Shown: positions 34,353 through 43,356 of the stretch, one piece after another | Numbering within the stretch: the first letter of the stretch is position 1 | How the letters are laid out: the number at the start of each line of letters is the position of its first letter | Origin: DASRDB01 sp035652815 | GTDB lineage: Bacteria; Chloroflexota; Ktedonobacteria; Ktedonobacterales; Ktedonobacteraceae | NCBI GenBank assembly: GCA_035652815.1 | Contig: DASRDB010000001.1 | Location: forward strand, 124,001 to 188,000 | Direction: 5' to 3' | DNA: 64,000 bases | The notes under the pieces: generated by a model | Seen by the model: only the letters and a program-made list of their open reading frames with translations | Database searches by the model: none | Told to the model about the DNA's origin: nothing | Program-made: the position numbers and the translations under genes

Positions 34353-35771
34353 CTACGTCCAATTCAGAAAATGCAGCAAATCACCCAAAACAAAGCGCTG
34401 GCGAATGAAATGGCCGTTCTGAACGGCAAAGTCGTATTCGCGCTGGCTGATCGGCGGGTCTAATTGCTCGGGGGTGAGAGGCGCGCCTGATTGTTCCAGG
34501 ATGCGGCGCACGATTTCGGGGCCGCGCACGAGCGAGGCGAGTTTGGGACGATGGATGGCCTGCCAGTTGGCGCAGAATTGCTCGAGGCGGGGGCGATTCT
34601 GCCGCCAGAGGGCGAGCTTCTTGCTGTAGTCACTCCAGCATTCCTGGGCCATTGCGCCGCTCGGGTCGATTCGTGAAAAGGTGTTGCGAATATAGATGCG
34701 CAACTTTGCCTCGTCGGGATAGCAGGCGTCGAAGTTGACTGACATGGGGTCGAACGTATTCAGGAAGCGCTGGTAGAGGTCGGCGGCGGTGAGCGTGGCG
34801 ACACCAACCTGCGCCCCATGCAGGGCGATGGGGCGATGGTAGTGATCGGCAATCATATCCAGCACATGTGAGGTCACGTGTTCGGTGCCAGAGATGGGCG
34901 CAGACATATTGACAATGGATTGCGCGATGCCAGCCAGCAGCAGGGCGCGAGCAACAACGGACTCTCCCTCGAATGAACGCTGCGCGATGTTGTCAGCCTG
35001 GGCCAGCAAAATCTCGTCCAGGTTGCTGAGCAAGGCCAGAGGAATTTCGCTATAGAAATCGACCATGCCGAGCGCGCTGGCAAGATACCAGTCACCATAA
35101 GCCACGAAACGGGCGCAGCAATCGCCTACTCCAGCGACGGTCAACTCATCAGGGGCCGAGGCAAGCGCGCGCAGGTCGGAGATAATGGCTGTGGGATAGC
35201 GCGAGGGAACGGTACGCTTGACGCCATCTTTGAGCAACACGGCCATGCTGGCGGCATAGGCTGTAACCGAATTGGCAGTCTGGACGCAGACATAGACGCT
35301 GCGGGGGCGATCAGGATGGCGCTGGTCGTAGAGGTAGGCTCCATGCTTGGCGATATCGGTGATGGTGCCGGAACCTATGGCAACCAGTGCCGCTCCCGGA
35401 TGGTCTTCTAGATAGTCCCGCACGCTTTCGACATGATCGAAAGCAGCATGCACCAGCCCATATTCGTCTCCCTCAAGGTGCAGAGCGGTCTCGTTGTATC
35501 CGGCCACATAGAGCAAATCACGCGCATAATACTTCAGATCAACGTCATCGCGCAGCATCAACGTGTCGTCAATCAGCACCAGAACGCTGCTGCCTGGAGG
35601 GACGCCTGCGCGCTGCAAAACCGACGGTAGTTCGTGCAGGACATCAGGGCCGATAAGAACTTCGTCAATCTCCACCGGACGCAGTTCGCCTCGTGGGTCT
35701 TCCTGGCTGGCGAGCCAGCGTTTCAGGCCGGGCAGGTCGGCAGGGTCTACGGGAAACGTGGGGGTGGTCAT
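34353..35771 (-). CDS. sn-glycerol-1-phosphate dehydrogenase-like (AraM/EgsA family) protein
   Basis: 472 residues of the Fe-ADH/dehydroquinate-synthase-like superfamily. Dinucleotide loop AIGSGTITDIAKHGAYL, metal-site region GVGDCCARFVAYGDW, ISGTEHVTSHVLDM and ALHGAQVGVATL agree with AraM/EgsA, which reduce dihydroxyacetone phosphate to glycerol-1-phosphate. It is longer than typical AraM (about 390) by an N-terminal stretch and a C-terminal tail. Its ATG overlaps the stop of the kinase gene by 4 nt, and it is the last gene of a three-gene operon (aldolase, kinase, dehydrogenase). A different substrate, such as a polyol or ketose phosphate from that pathway, is possible. Confidence 0.82.
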   Translation of the reverse strand: MTTPTFPVDPADLPGLKRWLASQEDPRGELRPVEIDEVLIGPDVLHELPSVLQRAGVPPGSSVLVLIDDTLMLRDDVDLKYYARDLLYVAGYNETALHLEGDEYGLVHAAFDHVESVRDYLEDHPGAALVAIGSGTITDIAKHGAYLYDQRHPDRPRSVYVCVQTANSVTAYAASMAVLLKDGVKRTVPSRYPTAIISDLRALASAPDELTVAGVGDCCARFVAYGDWYLASALGMVDFYSEIPLALLSNLDEILLAQADNIAQRSFEGESVVARALLLAGIAQSIVNMSAPISGTEHVTSHVLDMIADHYHRPIALHGAQVGVATLTAADLYQRFLNTFDPMSVNFDACYPDEAKLRIYIRNTFSRIDPSGAMAQECWSDYSKKLALWRQNRPRLEQFCANWQAIHRPKLASLVRGPEIVRRILEQSGAPLTPEQLDPPISQREYDFAVQNGHFIRQRFVLGDLLHFLNWT

Positions 35772-37294
35772 CGATGGGCCGCCTTTCTAAATGGTTCTTG
35801 CAGGGCATCATAGACATCGCGATAGAGTCCGTATGCTTCGTCATACACCTGGTGATGGGCGGGATTCGGTTCAATCGTGGAGACGATTTCTATCACGGCA
35901 TTGGCAGCTTCACGCAGGTTAGCGAAAAGGCCTGCCGCGACTCCGGCCAGCATGGCAGCCCCAAGCGCCGTCGTCTCTAATTCGCGCGGCACGCTCACAG
36001 GCAGACCCGTCACGTCGGCCTTGATTTGCAACCAGAGGCGGCCACGCGCTCCACCAGCAACGGCGCGAATCTCACGCGGGTTCAGGCCAATCGCTGCCAT
36101 ACGATCCACGTTGTCTTTTAAGCCGTAAGCGGTGCCTTCGAGAATGGAACGCACCATGTGACCACGATTATGCGCGAGGCTCAAGCCAAAAAAGACGCCA
36201 CGCGCATCGGCGTTCCAGGTGGGGGTCATGGCACCACTGAGGCAGGGCAGAAAGATCAGGCCTTCTGCTCCGGCTGGCGCTGCTGCTGCTTCCATGTTGA
36301 GCAGTTCGTAGGGGCTGATGCCGCGCCGGGCAGCTTCTGCGCGTTCGTGCAGCGCAAGCGTGTCGAGAAACCAGCGATAGCTGCCGCCGGAGACAAAGCC
36401 AGGATTTTCGATCAGCCACGCGGCGGGGTCAGCATGGCAATGTGTCTCTAACAGGCCGCCTTCGTCAAAGACGGGCGTTGATGCGACCGCGCAAACCGGT
36501 TCAGCGGTGCCGTTGATGTCACAGACGATGCTGCTATCAGTCACGCCCGCCCCAACACAGGCCGCGTGTTCATCGCCGCTACCTACCGCGACCAGCGTTT
36601 TCGTTGACAAACCGAGACGCTGCGCGGCTGAGGCGGTAAGCGTGCCTATTACTTCGGTAGCGCCTGCGACACGGCCTAAACGCTGCTCGTCGAGGCCGGT
36701 GTTTTGCAGCATGAATTGCGACCAGGTTTTGGTTTTCACGTCGAGCAGCAGCGTGGAAGAGGCATTGGAGAAATCGACGACGGCTTCGCCCGTGAGGCGA
36801 TAGGCCATGTAGCTGCCGGGAAGCAAGAGATAGCGTGATTGTTGAAAGATACGCGGCTCATTGTCGCGCACCCAGAGCATTTTGGGCGCGACGTGCGAGG
36901 AATCGAGATTGGCTCCCGTCAGGGAAAACAGGGCATCGGGCGCGATGTGCTGCTCAAGGACATCGCATTGAGCGGTGGCGCGGCGGTCAAGCCAGATGAT
37001 GGCGGGGCGCAGCACGCGATCATCCTGGCTCACGCAGACCAGCCCATCGACCTGACTGCCGAGCGCCAGGGCAAGCACATTTTCAGGGGAAACACCTGAG
37101 TCCTGCATCACCTGTTGAACGGTGGTGACAAGCGCCTGCTCCCAATCGGCGGGGTCTTCTTCGGCCCAGTTCGGAGCAGGATAGCGCGGGTCATAGGCGG
37201 CGTAGGCGCTTGCGACAACCTTTCCACTGTCATCGAGCAGGACGGTCTTCATGCCCTGTGAGCCGACATCCGCGCCGATTACATAGCGTCTCAT
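35768..37294 (-). CDS. FGGY-family carbohydrate kinase (xylulokinase/LsrK-like)
   Basis: 508 residues with both FGGY half domains. The N-terminal phosphate loop is GADVGSQGMKTVLLD, the substrate Asp is probably in GSQVDGLV and DRRATAQCD, and the C-terminal signature AVAGGARGRLWLQIKADVTG is clear. Members phosphorylate xylulose, glycerol, ribulose, or the autoinducer-2 precursor (LsrK). Exact substrate not readable. The start overlaps the aldolase stop (ATGA) and its stop overlaps the next start, so the three proteins are made together. Confidence 0.88.
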   Translation of the reverse strand: MRRYVIGADVGSQGMKTVLLDDSGKVVASAYAAYDPRYPAPNWAEEDPADWEQALVTTVQQVMQDSGVSPENVLALALGSQVDGLVCVSQDDRVLRPAIIWLDRRATAQCDVLEQHIAPDALFSLTGANLDSSHVAPKMLWVRDNEPRIFQQSRYLLLPGSYMAYRLTGEAVVDFSNASSTLLLDVKTKTWSQFMLQNTGLDEQRLGRVAGATEVIGTLTASAAQRLGLSTKTLVAVGSGDEHAACVGAGVTDSSIVCDINGTAEPVCAVASTPVFDEGGLLETHCHADPAAWLIENPGFVSGGSYRWFLDTLALHERAEAARRGISPYELLNMEAAAAPAGAEGLIFLPCLSGAMTPTWNADARGVFFGLSLAHNRGHMVRSILEGTAYGLKDNVDRMAAIGLNPREIRAVAGGARGRLWLQIKADVTGLPVSVPRELETTALGAAMLAGVAAGLFANLREAANAVIEIVSTIEPNPAHHQVYDEAYGLYRDVYDALQEPFRKAAHR

Positions 37295-38118
37295 GAAGCT
37301 GCCACCGTTTCTTTCAGTTCTCTCAAGGCATCACGGGCGCTCCATTTCTCACGAATGACACGGCAGAGGGCGCGGGTCATCGCCATCGGATTCTTGTGCT
37401 GGAAGATATTGCGCCCGACAGAGCAGCCTATCGCGCCCACCTCAACGGCCAGTTGCATACGGGTGAGCAGTTCTTCGTCTGAAACGAGTGTGCCGCCAGC
37501 AACGACGACCGGCACCTTCGCGGCGCGCACGATTTTTTCAAACGAGGATTGATCGCCGCTCCAGTTGACTTTGACAATATCAGCACCCAGTTCGGCACAG
37601 AGGCGGGCATTGCGCAGCAGATATTCAGGACCAAAGGCCGCCCCTGCTTCGTTGAGGGACTGATAAGCGTTGGGAAACTCGGCCTCGGCAATGAAAGGCA
37701 TGCCCCAGGTATCGCAGGCTTCCCCGACCTGCGAGGCATATTGAATCATTTCAGATTCGTTCTCGCCAGCCAGCGCCACGTATACGACTACGGCATCGGC
37801 TCCCAGGCGCATAGCCTCATCCACCGAACCGATTGGCGTAACGACTGCACCCTGGGGCCTGCCTGCCGCCGAGGCCGAGAGCATGAGCGCGAGCGAGGTT
37901 GTAGGAGTAAATTCATCGACAACCTGACGGGCTATGCCGCGCCCCAGCATGAACACATTGGCCCCGCCAGCAATAGCTTCTCGCGTGCGCTGGCGCGTAT
38001 CAAACAGGCCATCCAGGAAACGAGGAGAGGTCATACCGTGATCGAGGGCGCAGATGATGCAGGAGCCATAGCGCGGCTCAATGAGACGTTTCATACGTAT
38101 GGTTTTTCCGAGGCTCAT
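37291..38118 (-). CDS. class I aldolase of the DeoC/LsrF/FbaB type
   Basis: 275 residues, a TIM-barrel Schiff-base aldolase. ALDHGMTSP near the start, KVNWSGD with a Schiff-base lysine candidate, and VVVAGGTLVSDEELL match the archaeal class I fructose-bisphosphate aldolase/LsrF family. It probably cleaves or thiolytically splits a phosphorylated ketose produced by the kinase. I use the ATG at 38118, with GGAAGGAG upstream, because the longer frame adds 46 hydrophobic residues that no family member has. First gene of the operon; transcription starts in the 185-bp gap to the divergent gene at 38304. Confidence 0.86.
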   Translation of the reverse strand: MSLGKTIRMKRLIEPRYGSCIICALDHGMTSPRFLDGLFDTRQRTREAIAGGANVFMLGRGIARQVVDEFTPTTSLALMLSASAAGRPQGAVVTPIGSVDEAMRLGADAVVVYVALAGENESEMIQYASQVGEACDTWGMPFIAEAEFPNAYQSLNEAGAAFGPEYLLRNARLCAELGADIVKVNWSGDQSSFEKIVRAAKVPVVVAGGTLVSDEELLTRMQLAVEVGAIGCSVGRNIFQHKNPMAMTRALCRVIREKWSARDALRELKETVAAS

Positions 38119-38303
38119 GGCGGGAGTACTCCTTCCGTTGCTTCTTGCCTGCCCGGCTACAAGAATAGAAATGCGGCTATTTATGACGAGTATAACGGTT
38201 GAGATAGCAAGCGTCAATGTACAATCATGCGGAATATGTTGGAGCAACCAGTACAATGTGTATAAAAGATACTATTTTTGAGGTGTGGAAGGGATATGTC
38301 TAT

Positions 38304-39215
38304 ATGAAACAACAACATCTTGAGAAAAATGATGCGCAAAAATCGAAAAAGGCAACTTCAACCTCGGTGCAGGAACCAGTTCCCGCTGAGAACGTGAGTT
38401 TAAAGCAGGGGGAGCCGCATGCGGCGGCAAACAAGGACGAACAGGCCTCCCGCCTTGCCGCAACCAGTGGATTGGCGGTGATTATCGGGCAACTGGTGGC
38501 CTATTTTCATGACCGGGCGGATATCGATGATCTGGATGTCTTGAGCTTCAGCCTGCATCACCTGTTCTGTCGCGTCGATTTCCTGTACAGAAACGCCCTG
38601 CCAGTGCTTGCGGAACTGACAACAGGCATCCAGGGAAAAGCAAAAGAGAAGCTGCATATTCGCCAGCGCCAGCAGGTCTGGTCGCAGCTACAAAGCATCA
38701 ACCGCACACTTGATCGCATGGAACCGCTCTGCCACCTGCTCAGCGATGCAACGGAATGCATTTTGGATAGTTTAGATACGACGAGCGAGATTTTCGCGGT
38801 GGAACCGAATGGCGTGGATACGCAGGCGGCTCAGCACTCTGCCGAGCAGTCCCTACTCGCCATTGACCAGGAACGCTGGGATCAATCCTTTCATGCTGTG
38901 ACACAGAGCCTGTTGAACTGGCAGGGGCATCAGCGCGTCCTTCCCGCGTTCGCGGCGCAATTTACCGGTACGCTGCCAACCGTGTCCGGGCTGGTCGAAT
39001 TAGACGCCGCCTTTGCGACCATCCTGGATTGCGCAGGGGCCATTTTTGGCGATATTCTGCCCAGCTTCCGGGCCATCCTGGTCGGCGATGATACGGCGGT
39101 TGCCGCGCACCTGTTCGACTTGATGCAGCAGTCCGATCAGCTGCTGGTGCAGTTTGATACCACGCTCGCGCCCATGAATACGCTCATCAAGCATTATGCC
39201 ATCAACAACGATTAG
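38304..39215 (+). CDS. helical protein of unknown function
   Basis: 303 residues, nearly all alpha-helical. A charged, low-complexity N-terminal 60 residues (KKATSTSVQEPVPAENVS) is followed by helices such as LDVLSFSLHHLFCRVDFLYR. No membrane span, signal or catalytic motif. It may be a coiled-coil or helical bundle scaffold. The start at 38304 has AAGGGA about 10 nt upstream. It is on the same strand as the MshEN protein gene 142 bp further on; whether they form one unit is unclear. Not recognised. Confidence 0.55.
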   Translation: MKQQHLEKNDAQKSKKATSTSVQEPVPAENVSLKQGEPHAAANKDEQASRLAATSGLAVIIGQLVAYFHDRADIDDLDVLSFSLHHLFCRVDFLYRNALPVLAELTTGIQGKAKEKLHIRQRQQVWSQLQSINRTLDRMEPLCHLLSDATECILDSLDTTSEIFAVEPNGVDTQAAQHSAEQSLLAIDQERWDQSFHAVTQSLLNWQGHQRVLPAFAAQFTGTLPTVSGLVELDAAFATILDCAGAIFGDILPSFRAILVGDDTAVAAHLFDLMQQSDQLLVQFDTTLAPMNTLIKHYAINND

Positions 39216-39357
39216 AAACTAAAAAAGTCAAAGTATCTTAACGTCGAACAGTAGGTTTTAACAGAAATATAACCGTATTGACATAAATTCCCTATTGGTT
39301 CCTGTGTATGATACATATACCCCCCGAAAGGACAAAAAAAACAGAAGGAACTAGAGG

Positions 39358-40209
39358 ATGGGCCACAACACAATTATGCTTCCGCTGAGGGAACAGGCAA
39401 CGACAGGCTACACCTTTGAAACGGTCGAATCGCTCACATCGATTACAGCCGCCGCCGAGCAGCTAGCGCAGGCAGGTAACGGACAAATGGCTCTGGTCGT
39501 CATCAAGCTTGGATTTGACCATCCAGAGGGAAAGACCAACGGGCATGCTCTACACACAGCAGACAAGAGCAGCGCTTACCTGCTCAACAGCCTGCGCCCG
39601 CACGCGCGTAAGACTGACGGCGTCTTCCTGCTCGCCCACACGATGTATTTCCTGCTGCGGGGAGCCAACCTGCAAGGGGGAGAGATTGTACAAAATCGCC
39701 TGTGGGAGGTACTACTGTGGCAGGTACACAACCTGACCGGCGCGGAAGCGTTACGCCCATCTCTCATGTCTATAGGACATAGCGCCTACGGCGCAGAAAA
39801 TAACGACATCAATACAGCTTTCGAGGAAGCAGGCATAGCCCGCCTTCGCATCGATAGACGACAGCCTGAGCAATCCGCGCGTAAAGTAGCAGCCCAGCAA
39901 GCTCATATAGGGGAAGCGCAAGACGCAGATGAAGCCTTACCAGCCCTGGCGCGCAAACTCGGCATTCCCTATCTGACGCTTCTCCCACGTAAAATGCCCG
40001 CACAATTACAGCGATTGGTGAAACCACAACTGGCGCTAGAGTTGCGCTGTTTCCCGCTTGGACGAGAGCGCAACACACTCACCGTCGCCATGCCCGACCC
40101 ACAAGATGCTTCGGTATTAGAGCGCCTGGAACGAGAGACAGGCATGCAAATTTTTCCAGTGCTGGCTCCGCCGGAGACGATTCAGAGGGCGCTGGAACAG
40201 TTGGTGTAA
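39358..40209 (+). CDS. protein with C-terminal MshEN-like domain and possible degenerate GGDEF fold
   Basis: 283 residues. The last 85 (ARKLGIPYLTLLPRKMPAQL to the end, with CFPLGRERNTLTVAMPDPQD) match the N-terminal domain of type II secretion/type IV pilus ATPases (MshEN), known to bind cyclic di-GMP in several proteins. The first 170 residues have the rhythm of a GGDEF domain (ALVVIKLGFDHPEG, SLRPHARKTDGVFLLAHTMYF) but no GGDEF signature, so no cyclase activity is expected. The role may be a c-di-GMP or nucleotide sensor. AGAAGGAA lies upstream of the ATG. The degenerate GGDEF reading is tentative. Confidence 0.65.
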   Translation: MGHNTIMLPLREQATTGYTFETVESLTSITAAAEQLAQAGNGQMALVVIKLGFDHPEGKTNGHALHTADKSSAYLLNSLRPHARKTDGVFLLAHTMYFLLRGANLQGGEIVQNRLWEVLLWQVHNLTGAEALRPSLMSIGHSAYGAENNDINTAFEEAGIARLRIDRRQPEQSARKVAAQQAHIGEAQDADEALPALARKLGIPYLTLLPRKMPAQLQRLVKPQLALELRCFPLGRERNTLTVAMPDPQDASVLERLERETGMQIFPVLAPPETIQRALEQLV

Positions 40210-40274
40210 CATTATTGATGAGTTTATTCCCATTCACACAGGGTAAGCGGCAGATGTTTGTGGGGAGAGGTTCC

Positions 40275-40302
40275 GGAAGCCACCCGCATGCGGGTGGCTT
40301 CC
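40275..40302. repeat. core of a family D palindrome
   Basis: GGAAGCCACCCGCATGCGGG followed by TGGCTTCC: only the outer arms, with no interior. It is followed by a third partial arm GGTGGCTTTCGGCT near 40318 and could serve as a terminator of the MshEN gene. Confidence 0.75.
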
Positions 40303-40334
40303 GTCGCTTGTCCACAGGGTGGCTTTCGGCTCCC

Positions 40335-40400
40335 ACACATCCATTCACCCCCATCATAATGATACTCCCATATCCATTCACATCCATCATAATGACACCT
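40335..40400. repeat. short direct repeat
   Basis: Two copies of ATCCATTCAC(C/A)(C)CCATCATAATGA, about 33 bp apart, upstream of the epimerase gene. Could be paired binding sites for a regulator or simple slippage. Confidence 0.55.
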
Positions 40401-40485
40401 GCACATAGGCCTGCTATAATACGAAAGACGATTCGGGCAAATTTTTTTTGCGCTGAAAGTCTACTCCATATGTTAAAAGGAGAAT

Positions 40486-41424
40486 ATGGGTTTTATGAGA
40501 ATTCTGGTTACCGGTGGGGCTGGTTTCATCGGGTCGCATATTGTAGATCAGTGTGTTGCCGCGGGACACGAGGTCGCGGTTGTAGATAATTTGTGGAGCG
40601 AGGGAGGCGGAAAAGAACAAAATCTCAATCCTGGCGCGCATTTCTATCGCGCTGATATCACAGACGAAGCTACCCTGCGCAGCATTTTCGATGAGGTGAA
40701 GCCACAGATAGTCAGCCACCAGGCGGCACAGCATAGCGTTGCCATCTCGACAAAATACCCGCAGTTAGATGCGAAGGTCAATGTGCTTGGCCTGCTCAAC
40801 GTGCTGAGCAACTGTACGCGCGTCGGCACGCGCAAAATCATCTTTGCCTCGTCCGGCGCGACCTATGGCACGCCCGCCAGCCTTCCCATTACCGAGGAGA
40901 CGCCGCAGCGTCCCGAGTCGCCCTACGGCATTACAAAAATGGTGGCCGAACACTACCTGCGCTACTGGCACGAGGCCAACGGGCTAAACTATACCGCCCT
41001 GCGCTACGGCAATGTCTATGGGCCACGCCAGGACCCCAACGGCGAGGCAGGAGTGATAGCCATCTTCGCCAAACGCTTCCTCAATCACGAGTCAGTGCGC
41101 ATCGATTGGGATGGAGAACAGAAAAAGGACTACGTGTACGTAGAGGACGTTGCACGTGCTAATGTGCTGGCGATGGAGCGAGGAGACAACGATATCTTCT
41201 GCATCGGCACCGGACACGGCACCTCAGTCAACGAAATCTACCGTATCCTGGCCGAGATCACCGGCTATAAGCCTGAAATTGTGCGCTCGCCCAAACGCCC
41301 TGGCGATATCTACCTGGCCTACTTCGATTGCCGCAAGGCCGAGGAGAAACTGGGCTGGAAGCCGCAAGTATCGATTCGAGAAGGCATCGAGAAGACGGTG
41401 GAGTTCTTCAGAGAGCAAATGTAA
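40486..41424 (+). CDS. NAD-dependent sugar-nucleotide epimerase (GalE/extended SDR)
   Basis: 312 residues, extended short-chain dehydrogenase. NAD loop GGAGFIGSH, catalytic SSGATYG and YGITK, and substrate motif NVYGPRQDP are intact. It should epimerise or dehydrate an NDP-sugar, most like UDP-glucose 4-epimerases. AAAAGGAG lies directly upstream; an ATG three codons later has a longer spacer. It opens a region with GmhA, heptose kinase and sulfate activation genes, so its product may go to surface glycans. Confidence 0.9.
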   Translation: MGFMRILVTGGAGFIGSHIVDQCVAAGHEVAVVDNLWSEGGGKEQNLNPGAHFYRADITDEATLRSIFDEVKPQIVSHQAAQHSVAISTKYPQLDAKVNVLGLLNVLSNCTRVGTRKIIFASSGATYGTPASLPITEETPQRPESPYGITKMVAEHYLRYWHEANGLNYTALRYGNVYGPRQDPNGEAGVIAIFAKRFLNHESVRIDWDGEQKKDYVYVEDVARANVLAMERGDNDIFCIGTGHGTSVNEIYRILAEITGYKPEIVRSPKRPGDIYLAYFDCRKAEEKLGWKPQVSIREGIEKTVEFFREQM

Positions 41425-41477
41425 ACGAATTGGCTCTCACTATATGAAGAATGTTGATTAAATAATAGAAGATACCC

Positions 41478-41563
41478 TTGTAGGGACGTGATTCATCGCG
41501 TCCACACCGGCGCATTGGTACGCACGACAAGCGGGGTGGACGCGATGAATCACGTCCCTACAA
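41478..41563. repeat. palindromic repeat, family B (copy 5)
   Basis: Arms TTGTAGGGACGTGATTCATC and complement, loop about 35 bp. Located between the convergent epimerase and isomerase genes. Confidence 0.9.
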
Positions 41564-41583
41564 CCATCTACCCCTTTATAGAA

Positions 41584-42177
41584 TCAGTTCGTTCCCGCCA
41601 AAGCCAGCGTTTCAGCATATACGCGGATGATTTCGCGCATGTGGCGCGTAATTACATGGGCTAAAATCATGTGCGCGTCCTCTTCCTGCTCGATGTTCTG
41701 GCCGGGAGCAAGCACGTAGGCATCGACCATCTGTTTGAGTTTGCCGCCTCTGGCTCCCAGGAGGCCGATGGTTGAAGCGCCGACTTTTTTGGCCAGTTTT
41801 ACGGCGTTGATGACGTTTTGCGAATTGCCGCTGGCGCTGATGCCGATCACCACATCGCCCGGCTCGATCATATTCGCCAGTTGCTCCTCAAAGATGTGTT
41901 CGTAGTGGGTGTCGTTGCTCCAGGCGGTAATCAAGGGCACGTGGTCGGTCAGTGAAATGGCTTTGAGGCGGGGCGCGCCCGGCATAATGGTATTCTTGGC
42001 AAGGTCAAGCGCGAAATGCGAGGCGGTGGCCGCGCTCCCGCCATTGCCCATGACGAAGATACGATGTCCCTGATAGTACGCTTCTTCCAGAAGGCGCAAG
42101 GCTTTTTCGAGGTCGGACAGCGAGATGGCTCGCATCATTTGTTCAAGCTGTGTGAAGTAGGTAGTGATTGTATCCAA
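41584..42177 (-). CDS. gmhA: sedoheptulose-7-phosphate isomerase (GmhA-like SIS domain)
   Basis: 197 residues with one SIS domain: GNGGSAATASHFALDL and GISASGNSQNVINA are the phosphosugar loops. GmhA converts sedoheptulose 7-phosphate to D-glycero-D-manno-heptose 7-phosphate; metal ligands are probably H67-type residues and HxxxH near the C-terminus (HMILAHVITRH). The start is a TTG with AAGGA 8 nt upstream. It directly follows the HddA-like kinase gene (19 bp gap). DiaA is a related SIS protein, but the kinase partner argues for heptose metabolism. Confidence 0.88.
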   Translation of the reverse strand: MDTITTYFTQLEQMMRAISLSDLEKALRLLEEAYYQGHRIFVMGNGGSAATASHFALDLAKNTIMPGAPRLKAISLTDHVPLITAWSNDTHYEHIFEEQLANMIEPGDVVIGISASGNSQNVINAVKLAKKVGASTIGLLGARGGKLKQMVDAYVLAPGQNIEQEEDAHMILAHVITRHMREIIRVYAETLALAGTN

Positions 42178-42196
42178 GTGCGTTATCCTTCTTGCT

Positions 42197-43279
42197 TTAG
42201 ACTGAACGAGGCGGCAGCAGCGCTTCGGGGGTTGGAAATGTGGAGTAAGGAGCCACCCAGAGGTTGCTGAAATTGGCGACGTTGAGCAGGACCGTCCCGC
42301 CCTGGTTATCGAAATGGAAATTCATGCGCTTTAAGCCGTGTTCCTCTAACGCCCGAGTGACAGCCTGCTGGTATTCCTCGGTGCAATACAGCATTAAGAA
42401 GCCGCCGCCGCCCGCGCCAGTAATCTTGCCGCCGGACGCGCCTTTTTTCAACGCAAGTGCATAGCATTCGTCGATAAAGCCAGTTGAAAGGCCGGGAGCG
42501 AGACGCTGTTTCTCTTGCCAGGAATAATGAAGCAAACGCGCAAATTCGTCCAGGTCGCCTTTTTCCAGGCAAGCCTGCACCTGGACCGCCACCTGCTTGA
42601 TATTGTGCAGCGCCTGCAATACAGCATCGTCGCGGTCTTCGGTGGACTTGCGCTGGTGCTTCAAAATCGAAGTGGACTCGCGAGAACTGCCCGTAAAAAA
42701 GAGCATGAGGCGGCTTTCAAGCTTCTTGCGCACATCTGCCGCGACTTTGAGCGGTTCGACGGAGACGCCCTCGCTCGTGAAGGTGATTTTATTCAGGCCG
42801 CCAAAGGCCGCCGCGTATTGATCCTGCTTGCCGATAGGCATGCCCATTTTGGTGATCTCGATATACGAGGCAAGTTCAGCCACCTGCTGTTTGGTCATGG
42901 GCTGCTCTACCAGGGTCGAGATAGCGCGCACCAGGGTGACGGCAGCCGCGCTGGAGGAGCCTAATCCAGTGCCAGGGGGAACTTCGCTGGCAACAAAGAG
43001 ATTGATGCCGCGCCGGATGCCAAAATGGTGCAGGATGGCTTTCGGCAGCGCCAGGTCGCCATCCCAGAACAGGTCATCATAGGGAGAATGTCGGAAAAGA
43101 GAACGATAATCGGCAGAGATAACTTGAAGATCATCTGAGTCGTCAGTGGTAATAATCGCATAGAAGTATTTATTAATAGCAGTACTGATGACCAGCCCAC
43201 CATATTTTGCATAGTAAGCCTCGAGATCTGTGCCACCACCCCCAAAACTAATACGCATCGGCGCTCTGGCAATTAACAT
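42197..43279 (-). CDS. hddA: GHMP kinase, D-glycero-alpha-D-manno-heptose-7-phosphate kinase-like
   Basis: 360 residues. GHMP motif 1 PMRISFGGGGTDLEAYY, motif 2 PPGTGLGSSSAAAVTLV and motif 3 KITGAGGGGFLMLYC. It is closest in pattern to HddA, which adds phosphate at C1 for GDP-heptose synthesis in S-layer or LPS pathways. Operon with gmhA. The phosphatase (GmhB) and nucleotidyltransferase (HddC) are not in the window. GGAGAG lies 7 nt before the ATG. Another sugar kinase activity (fucokinase-like) is possible. Confidence 0.88.
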   Translation of the reverse strand: MLIARAPMRISFGGGGTDLEAYYAKYGGLVISTAINKYFYAIITTDDSDDLQVISADYRSLFRHSPYDDLFWDGDLALPKAILHHFGIRRGINLFVASEVPPGTGLGSSSAAAVTLVRAISTLVEQPMTKQQVAELASYIEITKMGMPIGKQDQYAAAFGGLNKITFTSEGVSVEPLKVAADVRKKLESRLMLFFTGSSRESTSILKHQRKSTEDRDDAVLQALHNIKQVAVQVQACLEKGDLDEFARLLHYSWQEKQRLAPGLSTGFIDECYALALKKGASGGKITGAGGGGFLMLYCTEEYQQAVTRALEEHGLKRMNFHFDNQGGTVLLNVANFSNLWVAPYSTFPTPEALLPPRSV

Positions 43280-43356
43280 AGTGTCTCTCCTACATGATTT
43301 TCATACATAAACGTATAGATACCAGGATGGTCGTAGTTTGTCAAGCCTCAAGTAGC

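Noticed and set aside
34353..38118. Reading the operon as a complete lsr autoinducer-2 locus
   Set aside because: There is no LsrB/LsrACD transporter, LsrR or LsrG, and the third gene is AraM-like, so only a partial resemblance remains.
40335..40400. Possible start of a CRISPR-like array
   Set aside because: Only two imperfect units with no regular spacer; no cas genes.
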